This document shows positions 47,419 through 59,400 of a stretch of DNA of 64,000 nt, piece after piece (within the stretch, counting starts at the first letter, position 1; every line of letters begins with the position of its first letter). The notes beneath the pieces were generated by a model that was not told the origin of the DNA, did no database searches, and saw nothing but the letters and a program-made list of their open reading frames with translations. The stretch comes from Anaerolineae bacterium (GTDB lineage: Bacteria; Chloroflexota; Anaerolineae; Promineifilales; Promineifilaceae): contig JAHDWK010000005.1 in the NCBI GenBank assembly GCA_023382655.1, positions 197,801-261,800 of the forward strand, read 5' to 3'. The position numbers and the translations under genes were made by a program.

Positions 47419-50400
47419 ACAGGTTATACCCCCCAGGCATCAACTATAACGGCCGTCCCCCTCAAACGCTTTGGCGCGCTTATTTTTGTGCCCTTGCTGG
47501 TGGTGGCTGCCTTGCTACTGCTGTTCTGGCATATCAGTCCCATCGCCTCACTGGCCCAAACTCCGGAGACGCCCACCGCCATTCGTTATGCCGCGCCTAC
47601 CGGTAGTGGGAGTGAATGTTCCCAGGCGAATCCGTGTGCTTTGCAAACGGCCGTGACCTTTGCCACCAACGGCGATGAAATCTATGTCTTAGAGGGCATC
47701 TATACCAACAGCCCCGGACAACCCACCTTGAGCATCACCCGTAACGTCACCATTATCGGTGGCTTCCCTTCTGACTGGAGCGCCCCCGACCCTGTTTTGC
47801 ATCCTTCCATCCTGGAAAGTGATGGTTCCACTCGTGTCGTGCATCATTTTGGTGGCGCAACGGCCGTGTTAGACGGCTTCCGCATACACAATGGCGCTGA
47901 CGTTTCCCTGGGTGGTGGCATTTACGTTGAAACTGGCAGCCTCACCGTTGATCACAGCTGGATTTACGATAATGTGGCTACATCAGCCGGCGGTGGTATA
48001 GCCATCAATTCCGGAGCCATCGGCGTCATCCGAAATAGCGAAATCTACAATAATAGCTCCCCCAGCGGCGGTGGCATCCATGTTTACTTTACTGGCGCTC
48101 ACGCTTACATTCTCTTCAACAACATTCGGGACAACACAACCACCGGCATTAACGGCTCTGGTGGTGGCGTGTACGTCAACAATAACTCCACTGCCTTCTT
48201 AGAAGGTAACCACATTCACCACAACACCGCCGTTTTGGGTGGTGGTATGTACATTCCCGGTAATGGTGAGGCAACCGCCCAAAATAACATGATCTACGCC
48301 AACAACGCGACCACAGGCGGCGGTGGTTTCCAGGTATTTGGCGTACTGGAAAGCTGGCACAACACCGTTGTCGGCAATAGCACCGGAACCAGCGGCGGTG
48401 GCGGTTTCAACATCGGTGGTGCCACAGCCAATGTGCAGATTAGCAATACCATTGTCGCTTCCAACACCAGCAGCGCTGGTTTTACCGGCATCAACCATAC
48501 CGGTGGCACGGCCACTGGTGACTACGTCAACCTGTTTAATAACACCAGTAACGTCTCCTTTCCCAATACCATTACAGAAGACCCCGAATTTATCAACTAT
48601 GCTGGTTTCCTCAATCTGCACCTGGCCGAGGGCAGTCCCAACTTTGATGCCGGTAACTCCACCGTCACCCAGGACATTGACCGGCAGGTGCGCCCCAACC
48701 CAGATACCAACATCGCCGATATTGGCGCGGACGAGTTTTACCCCAACATCCCCGCTTTCAGTTTCACCCCCCTATTTACCCAGGAATTTGTAGACCGAGG
48801 CACCGTAGCCAGCTATGAACACCTGCTGATCAACGAGAACACCACCGAGCCAGACATCTACACTTTTACCTGTGTCAATGATTTAGGATGGGGTGTCCTT
48901 TGCCCGGAACCTCAAACAGTGCCGGTGGGCCAGTTTGTCAATGTGACTACGCAAATTACCGTGCCCGGTTCGGCCACAGCTTTGCAGGCGGCCAACACTA
49001 TCATTACGGCTACCTCCACCGTCTCGGAGGAGCTAAGCCATGCCGTGCTGGTGCGCAGCATTGTCAGCCCCATTCCTGGCATCCAGTTTACGCCCAACTA
49101 CTCGATTACCAATCCACCCGGCGAAATCATTACCCTGACACATACCCTCACCAATACCGGCGACGCCCCGGACACGATTCAGGTGACCATTGTTGGTGAT
49201 ACCCTTGGCTGGGCAGAATTAATCCCCCAGGACCCGCTGGCTATACCGCTGGGTATTGGCGCCAGCGTGGACGTTCAGGTGCGTGTGACCATCCCCCCTC
49301 AAGCGGCCGGTATCATCCCTAACATCACCACCATCCGCGCCACTTCGCAGTATGACACGGCCGTTTATGCCGAGGTAGTGGATACGATACGCGCCGAGGA
49401 AACCGCCGGCACCCGCTACGTCCGGTCGGGCGGTAACGATACCAATAATAACTGCACGGTCGCCACCTCTCCCTGTGCTACCGTGCCTCATGCCATCGGC
49501 CAGGCCGTCACCAATGACGAGGTCAGGATTGCTTTTTCTCCTGGCCCGTACAATGTGACCGCCGCTACCGAAATCAACGAGACGCTTTATGTTTCCGGTA
49601 ATTGGAATTCCAATTTTACCGAGCAGATTGAAGAGCAGCAGACCATCATCCAACAAACCGGCCCGTTTCAGATTTTTATACTGTCGGGGTCCTCAAACAA
49701 CAGCACCTTTGATAGCCTGATTCTGCGTAATGGGGCAAATTCGGCCTCGCGTGGTGGTGCGGTCAGTGTCGGCTTTGGCGTACAGGCCAACTTCAGCAAC
49801 ATCACCTTCGAGAACAACCAGGCCGAACGGGGCGGTGCGTTGAATGTGTGGAATGGTGGCCTGGCGATTATCGAACGCAGCCGTTTTAATGACAATACAG
49901 CTTCCTTCCAGGGTGGGGCCGTGCATGTTGAAGGCGGCACCCTGGCGCTGCGCCAGAGCGCCTTTAACAACAACGCCGTCACCGGTAGCGCGGCTGGCAG
50001 CGGCGGTGGTGCGGTGTTTGTTCTCAATGGGCTACTGATTGTGGAAAATACGCTGTTGAATGAGAACACGGCCGTGACCAACGGCGGTGCGCTCTTTGTG
50101 CAAAGCAGCAATACCAGCGTTAACTTTGCCACCATCGTCAACAACAGCGCCACCAACGGCGGTGGTATTTACAGCAACAACGGTGGCGGCCAGCCATTCC
50201 AGTTGCACAACAGCATCCTGGCCGACAACACGGCCGTGACCGGCGGTGGCGCGCTGCACGCTGCCGCCGGCAGCATTACCGGCGAATTTGTCAACTTCTT
50301 CAACAACACGCCTGCCAACGTGGGCACCATCAACATCACCGACCTGTTTAATGACCCGCCCGATTTTGTGCCCGGCGATCCCGAATTTCACCTGTTGGCC

Positions 50401-53400
50401 GATTCCGCTATGGTAGACGCGCGTGGCCGCAACGAAGGGGATCCCACCAACCAGTTGGCCCAAGATTTTGAAGAGGATAACCGCCCCGCCGATGAAGGGT
50501 ACGACCTGGGTTATGATGAACTGGCCGGCTGCGCTGCCAAACGAGACGGCACCGTCTTTGGCAGTATCCAGGCGGCGCTGGAAATGGAAAATCCGCAGAG
50601 TAACCTCATTCTCGTCTCCGGCATCTGTCGCGGCGTGAATGAGATTGACGTGGGTGGGCAAACCATCTTCCAGACGGTACACATCACCGGCACAACCGAA
50701 ATCACCATCCAAGGCGGCTGGACAGGCGACTTTGAAGACCGTCTCATCGCCGAAACTACCATTATTGATCCTCAGGCCATGGGGCGCGCCTTTTACTTCA
50801 ACGGCCCCGTCAGCGTCACTCTGGAATACCTGACCATTCGCAACGGGGATGCCACCGGTTTGGGCGGCGGCCCCTCCGGGCAAGATGCCGGCGGGCAGAT
50901 ATACAACACAGCGGGGCAGGTGAGACTCAACGCTGTGACCATGCTCAACGGCACGGCCGTACACGGCGCAGCCTATTACCAGGATAGCGGCAATCTGTCT
51001 ACCGACCTGCTGGTTGCTACCACTGACAACTTTGATCCCCCGGACAATAACGACGACCTGCCACTGCGTGGCCGGGTGCAAGACGGCGCGGCGACCAACG
51101 GCGGTGCCTTTCACATTAACGGCGGCGTGGCGACTATCAACGCCACTGAGATCATGTCCAACACGGCCGTGAACGGCGGCGCACTCTACCATGCGGGTGG
51201 TGTTCTCACGACCACCAACAACGTCATCGCCTTCAATAACGTCACCGGCGATGGCGGTGGCGTTTTCCACAACGGCCCCGACCCGGCGCAATTGCTGCAC
51301 AACACCTTCTATCAAAACAACGCTGCCAGCGACGGCGGCGGCGTTTACCGGCAGAGTGGCAGCGGGGCACTCGCCATTCGCAGCAACATCTTCCAGGACA
51401 ACGATGCCCTCAGCGGCGATGCCATCAATGCGCCCTCTGGCACCGTTGAAGATTACAACTATTTCTACGGACAGCCGGCTGCGTTAGCCGGGGGCATATC
51501 CCCCGGTGGAAATTCCAATAACCAGGGTACCGGCGGCACGCCGCCCGGTTTGCTCGACCCGGATAACGGCAACTTCCACCTGAGCAACACCGCTCCCGGC
51601 ACCGACAACGGCGATCCCGCCTCACCGGTAAGTGGCGACTTTGACGGCGACCTGCGCCCCTCCAACCAGGGGCCGGATATGGGCGCAGACGAAGTGGCCG
51701 GCTGCCGCGTGGAACTGAATGGTGTCATCTACGGCAGCATCCAGGAGGCGCTCAATAACGCCCAAACCGGTGATGTGATTAAAGTGTCCGGCATATGTAG
51801 CGGTGTTCACGAATACGATACTGGCGGCCCGGCTGGCGGCTGTCGTGGTGATGATGGCATTATCTTTACCACCGTCCATATTGACCAAAACGTCATCTTG
51901 CAGGGTGGCTGGGATGATGATTTCCAGACACAGGGCGAAGAGATCACCATATTGGATGCCACCGGTTTGGGGCGGGTGATTCACATTGCGCCCGGCGTCA
52001 CCGCCACAGTGGAAGGGTTCCACATTGTCAACGGGGCGCTTGATGGCGTGAACGGGAACGGCGCGGGCATTTGTATTGATAACGCTTCGCCCACCATTCG
52101 CCACAACCACATCACCACCCACACCGCCACCAACGGTGCGGCCATCTACAGCATCAACAGTGCCGCCCTCATTGATGGCAACCGCATCTACAACAGCCAT
52201 GCCGATGCCCTGGCGCTGGCCAACGGCGGCGGCATTTACGCCACGTCCAATAATGGCACGGCCGTCTCCATCGTCAACAACTTCATCTACGACAACAGTG
52301 CCAACACCAACGGCGGCGGCTTCTACAACGCCAGCGGTAATCACCTCTTCTGGCACAATACCGTCGTTGCCAACACGGCCAATAACCTGGGTGCGGGCGC
52401 TTACGTGGCCGCCGGCGCGCCGCAGTTCCGCAGCGCCATTTTCCTGGACAATGATGCCCCATCAACCGATGGGGTGCATGGGAATGCCGGCTCTGCGCCC
52501 ACTATCACGTTTAGCGACTTTTTTGGACAGGATGTGGATTTGGGTGGCACGGCCGTGACCGGCGCAGCAGACAATCTCTTTGTTGACCCCCAACTCACGC
52601 CCGGTTATACCCTCACCCTGAACTCACCCATGCTGGACGCCGGCGACCCGGCGTTGACGCTGGATCACGATTTTGAGGATCATCTACGGCCGTCTCACCT
52701 GGGCTTTGACATTGGCGCAGACGAGATTGCCGGTTGCGTGGCCCGCAATCTGGCCGCGCCCGACGTCATCTACGGCAGCTTGCAGCGGGCGGTAGATGAA
52801 GCGGCCGATGGTGACACCATCGAAGTAGATGGCGTCTGCCTCAATGCCCGCCTGCATCCGAACAGCGGCGGCAGCGTGCAAAATCTGTTTGTAGACAAAC
52901 CACTCACCATTGACGGTGACTGGAATTCTGGTCTGGTGCCGGACGGCCATCTGACGGCGACATTGAATGCGCTGGACAACGGCCGTGTCCTTTACGTGGC
53001 TGCTGGCGGCGCTCTCACCCTCACCAACATCATCCTCATCAATGGTGAGGCCAACGGCGCCGGGCTGAGCAATCATGGCGGCGGCGTTTACAATGCCGAT
53101 ACGCTGTGGCTGGACAGTGTGGAAGTCCTGGCTAACTTTGCCACCAACGGCGGTGGCGTCTACAACACGGGCAACCTGACGGCGCACCGCAGCATCATCC
53201 AGGCCAATTCAGCCACCCAGGGCGGCGGCGTCTATAACAATGGCGGTACGGCCGTTTTCAGCGAACTCAACCACATCGCCAACAACGACGTCAGCGGCAG
53301 TGGCGGCGGCGTTCACCAGGCCAGCGGCAATCTGACGCTGGACGGCAACCGCATTTACGAAAACCTGACCCCGTCCGGCAATGGTGGCGGCGTTTACCTG

Positions 53401-56400
53401 GCGGGTGGCATGGTCGTCGTGCGTAACAACTTCATTTATGAGAACAGCGCCCAGCAGGGTGGGGGCTTATACAACGCCAACACCAATACCCCCATCTGGC
53501 ACAACACCTTCTACCTCAATGCCGCCACCGGGGGTGGTCAAAACGGCGGTGGTATTTTCAGCGCCACCAGCCAGCCGGTTCTCATCCGCAGCAATATCGT
53601 CCATGCTAATCAGGGTTCCGGCATTCACGTCACCGGTCAGGCCAGCCCGGACATTGATTACAACAACGTGGTAGACAACCTGGCTAACGGCTCACCGGCC
53701 AATTACACCGGCAACGCCAGCGCCGGGCCAAACGACATCAGCGTGCCACCCAATTACGTCAGCGCCATCACCGGCAATCTGCACCTGCGCAGTTGGTCGG
53801 CCGGGGTAGATGACGCCGATCCGGCCGTGCCCTTCAACCACGACATTGACGGCGATGTGCGGCCGACCAACGGCGGCCCTGATCGCGGCGCAGACGAGAT
53901 CAACTCCTGCCTCATCCGCGTCATTGATCCTACCGATCCCGACCCGGACACCAGAGAACATATCTTTGGCGTGTTGCAATTTGCCATTGACTTTGCCGAA
54001 GATTTTGCGCCTGGCCCCTTCCCTACCGTAGAAATTGCGCGCGGGGAATGTACCGGCGTCCGCCAGGATAGCGAAACCGGCACCTGGCAGGTGGGCATTG
54101 TCCGTGAAGACCTGGACTTTGCCGGTTCCTTGCAACGCTCTAACTTCCAATACGTGGGCGATTACACCAGCGACGATGTCGGCACCCTCACCACCCGCAT
54201 CAACGCCGATTATGAAGGACGTGTGATCTACGTTCACGAAGACGCCGACCCCACTTTCACCCATATCGCCTTTGTTAACGGCAATGCGGCAGCGGCGGGT
54301 GGCGGCCTGAACGGCGGTGCGATCCTGGTGCCTGATAACGGTAGTGTGCAGTTGTACACGACCTATGTATGTGAGAGTGCGGCCAGCAACGGCGGTGGCA
54401 TTTACTTTGGCGGCAGTTCTGGCGCGGTGCGCGAGAATTACATCACCGGCTCTACCATTGGCGAATGTATCCCCGCGCACGTGGAAGAAAACGAAAGCGG
54501 CGGCATTATCCTCGTTGTGCCGCTCTTGTACGAGGGTAATAGTGCCAGCAGCAGCGGTGGCGGCCTGTACAACAGCGGGCCTTTGGGCATCACCGATGTC
54601 GCTTTTTACGTGAACGAAGCGGGAGTTAATGGCGGCGGTATTGCCAACACGGCCACCGATTTGCGCATCATCAATGGGCTGTTTTATAGCAACACGGCCG
54701 TGTCCAACGGTGGCGCGATCTTCAACACCGGCCCTAACCTGGAGGCTTACCACACCACCATCACTGAAAACAGTGCCCAGACCGGGCAAGGCGGCGGCAT
54801 CCGTACCGAGTCCACCGGCTTCATCCTCAACAGCACCATCCTAGACAGTAACGTGGCTTCAAGTGAGAGCGGCCTGAGCATGCCCGGCGGCCTGAACCCC
54901 ATCCTGGCTTACAATAACATCTGGAACAACACGTTGCCTCCTGGTGTCACCAATACAAACCCGGTCAATGGCGACCCCGACCTGCGTGGTTTCTACCCGG
55001 TCTTCCCCCCGATCAACTCGCCGGTCATTGACCAGGCCGATCCGGCTCTGCTGGACCCCGGCGTACCCGAACCCGGTGGCGGTTTTTACCCCATAGACTT
55101 TGACGCCCGTCTGGTTGAGCGGCCTGATGGCGGCACAGAACATCTGGGCACCCGCGCCTCGGATGTGGGCGCGATTGAATGGTGGAAAGATTTCGGCTGC
55201 ACCGTCACGCCCACGCCGCAGCAGCAAACGGCCGCGCCGGACAGCGCTGTCGTTTATAACTTCCTGGTCACCAACACCGGCTACCCCTACCCACCCAGCG
55301 ATTTCCGGCATGGGTTCATTGACACCATTGTCATCTCCCTGACCACCAGCGCCGGTTGGGGCAGCCTGGAAGGTGGCCCGGTGCAGACCTTTGTGGATAT
55401 GGATTGGAACGAGAGCCGGCCTATTACCCTGACCGTTGATGTGCCCGCCGATGCCCAAAACGGGCAGTCAGACATCTCTACTATTCACTGTCAGTCCCAA
55501 AGCCGTCCCGACCGCGTTAACGAGGGGCGGGCCACCACCTTTGTGGGGCTGGTATCTGGCGTCATTGTTTACCCAGCCTACACCGCTTCGGCTCAACCCG
55601 GCGATGTTCTCACCTTCAACCACACCGTGGAAAACATCGGTAACGATACGCATACCTTCAACATCCTGCCGAGCGCCGGTATCCGCCACGCCAGCGCCGT
55701 GCTGCTGGAAAACGGTGTTCCCGTCAGCCAGACCCAGGCCACGCTGGCCCGCAACCAGACCAGAGATGTGCTGCTGGAAGTAACCATCCTGGAAACGGCG
55801 CTGCGTGACGAGGTAGCCAACCCCGGCGTGGTGGCCATACAGGTGGACGATCCCCAAAATACCGGCGCGGTACAGGATGACATTCTCATCCTGGGCGAGC
55901 CGGGGCCGCGTTATGTGGCTCCCGGTGGCCGCGACATCGAGAATAATTGCCGCGTTTCGGCCATACCATGCGGCACCATTCAACACGCCATCTACGCCGC
56001 CGAACCAGGGGATGACATCTTCGTCGCCCAGGGTACGTATACCGACTTTTCGTCAGAGCCGATAGGCGGCGAGACGTTCACGCAAAATGTCATCATCAGC
56101 AAATCGGTGAACATCTATGGCGGTTACAGCACATTAGACGGCTTTGCCGCGCAGTACCCTATTACCCAGACCACCCGGCTGGACGGCGAGGGTATACGTC
56201 GGGTGATGGTCATTACGCCCGGCATTACCGTGACGTTGAGCGGCCTGTTCATTGAAAATGGCAATGCGGCGGCGCAGGCTGGCGCGCCGCTCTATGGCGG
56301 CGGCGTTTACAACGTGGATAGCAGCCTGACCGTGACGGCGACCTTCTTCCTGGACAATGCTGCCAGTCTGGGCGGCGGCCTCTACCAGAGCGGCGGCCAA

Positions 56401-59400
56401 CTGGCGGTGAACGGTTCCGTCTTTGCCGGAAACGGCGACGCAGCCACGAGCAGTAATGCCGGTGGTGGTATTTACCTGGAGGGGGTCACGGCCGTACTGG
56501 AAAACAACACCTTTGTCGGCAATGAGACCGGTTCCGGCGGGGCTGTCTATGTGGGTGACGGCGCGGCGCTGGCGGCGTTGAACAACATCTTCAGCGAGAA
56601 CGCCGCGACCACGACGCCCGGCAGCGCAGTCTTTATCACGACCACAGCCGCTATCACCGAAGATTACAGCCTCTACTGGCTCAACGACACCAACTTCGTC
56701 ACCGGTACCAACAGCCTCACTGCTGAACCTGACTTCCTGGATCAATACTTCCACCTCTCCGCCGCTTCCCCGGCGAAGGATGCCGGCACGGAATTGACCT
56801 CGCGTGATTGGGGCGTGGACTATGACATGCAGCCGCGCATCATGGGGCCAACCATTGACATTGGCGCGGATGAACGGTTGCAAGTGCCGTCGTTTACGCT
56901 GCTGCCGGTGACGGCCACGGCCGTGATCACCGCCGCTGAACCGTACACCTACGAACATGTACTGACGAACACAGGCGATGTGACCGATACCTACTCCCTC
57001 ACTCTGTTCAATGAGGAAATAACACCCGGCGGGAATTGGACTGTAACCATGACGCCCATGACCAACACCGGTTTGCTGGATACCAATGAAAGTGTCACTA
57101 TCACCCTGGTCATCTCCGGCGATGTGCCCGGCGCCATCCTGCGCTCCCTTATCACCGCCACCTCGGATAACTACCCCTTGACCGCCAGCGCCACCGATAC
57201 CACCACCGTCCGCTTCGATCCGGGGGTGGACATTGCCGCCAACGAGAGCGGGACCACAGCGCCCAACGTGCCCATCGTCTACAGCCACACGCTGACGAAC
57301 ACGGGCAGTGGCATTGACCGCTTTGCTCTGTCCGTCTTTGCCGAAAATCCGGCCGGTTGGGCCATTGGCATTATGCCCACGGAGACCGCCTTCCTGCCGG
57401 CCGGGGAAACGATGACCTTTACGGTCAGCGTGACGCCGCCGCCAGGCACACCGCCCGACGTCAGCCACACGGTTCAGGTGGAGGCGCGTTCTTTGAATAC
57501 GTTGGGCATCGTCGTGACCGACACGCTGACGGACACGACGACGGTGTTGGAAGCGGCCGGTTTACTGCTGCTGCCAATGACACAAACGCAAACGATACCG
57601 GATGACAGCACGGCCGTTTACTTCCACACCCTGCAAAACACCGGCAATGTGACCACCACGGCTGATCTGGCAATCAGCGGCGTCCCGGCTGGCTGGCCGG
57701 TGACGGTAGCGCCAACCAGCGTGAATCTGACGCCGGCGCAAACCGTGCCGGTGACGGTGACGGTGGTAGCGCCGCCCGGCAGTGGTGGTTTGACACACGT
57801 GGCCCATGTGACGGCGACGGCGACCGTTGATCCCGCGGTGCAGGCAACGGCCGTAGACACCACCACCGTTCTCATCCAGGCCGGCGTCATCATCGAACCG
57901 GATAACCTGATCATCACTGAGCCGAACACTATCGTCACCTTCACACATACCGTCACCAACATCGGCAACGGCGCGGAAACATTTGACCTGAGCTTTGTCA
58001 ACACACTCACCTGGACAACAACCGTCATTCCCGATGCCGTCACGTTGGATGTGGGTGAATCGGCTGAGGTGCAGGTGGAGGTGGTTGTGCCGCCGGACGC
58101 GGTGCCAGACGTACCCAATTTCACCACCGTCACCGCCCGATCAAGCAGCGACCCGGCTGTGTTTGACACGGCCGTTGACGAAACGCGCATCCGCCAAACG
58201 CACAGCCTGATCCTGATACCCGACCAGTCCGGCCTGGCCGATCCGGGTACGACCATTAACTATAGCCACTGGCTGACGAATACGGGTAATGGCACAGATG
58301 AAATTGTGATCACGGCCGTGACCGAAAATAGCTGGCCCACCACGCCACCGGCGGGAACCATTATCCTGCCACCCGGCGCCGGAACTGAGTTGACGGTGGC
58401 GCTGGAAGTGCCCATTGGCGCGGCCGGTCGCACCGAGATCATGACGGTGACGGCCGCTTCCATCATCAGCCCCACGGCCACGGCGCAGGCCATAGACACC
58501 ACCATCGTCACCGGCGAGGTGGGTGTATTGGGCGTGGAAATTGCTCCGGATCGCGCCGCTTCGGGTAATCCGGGTGATACGCTCATTTACTTGCACACCG
58601 TCACTAATACCGGCGACATCGCCGAACAATTCCTGCTGAGCGTCACATCAGCTAACGGCTGGGCAGCAGGTGTCTCGCCTTCGTCCATCATCCTCAGCCC
58701 CGGGGAAGCAGCCAGTGTGCAGGTGACAACCACCATTCCGCTGACAGCAACAGGAGGCAGCAGTGATGTGGCTACAGTGTTGGCCCGGTCGCAAACGGAT
58801 GCGGATGTTTTTGACACGGCCGAGGATACCACAACCGTATTGGGTGAACCGGGTTACGGCGTCATCATTGAACCGGACAACACGGGTACGGCCAATGCTG
58901 GCGACACGGTCGCTTACACGCATTGGGTGACAAATACGGGCAGTTTCACCGACACATTCAATCTGACGACGGAGAGCAGCCACGGCTGGCCGACGCCTGA
59001 TCCCCTGCCGGTGACGCTGGCGTCGGGAGAATCCACCCAGATTACGGTCACGCTCATCATCCCGGCAGCGGTCTTTACCACGACGGATGTGATGACGGTT
59101 ACGGCCGTGTCCATCAATGACCCCACCGTCACCGACAATGCTATAAACACAACCTTCGTCAACGGCGTTTCCGGCACATTGGGGGTGTTGCTGGAGCCGG
59201 ACAACGCGGCCACAGCCACGCCCGGCGCGACGGTGCAATACATCCACCAACTGACGAACACCGGCACGATTACGGATGATTATGTGGTCACGGCCGTGTC
59301 CAGCCAGGGTTGGACGGTGGTAATCGTCCCTGCTTCGGGCACGATTATCCGCCTGACGCCCGGCCAGTCGGCCAATGTAGTAGTGCGGGTGACGGTACCG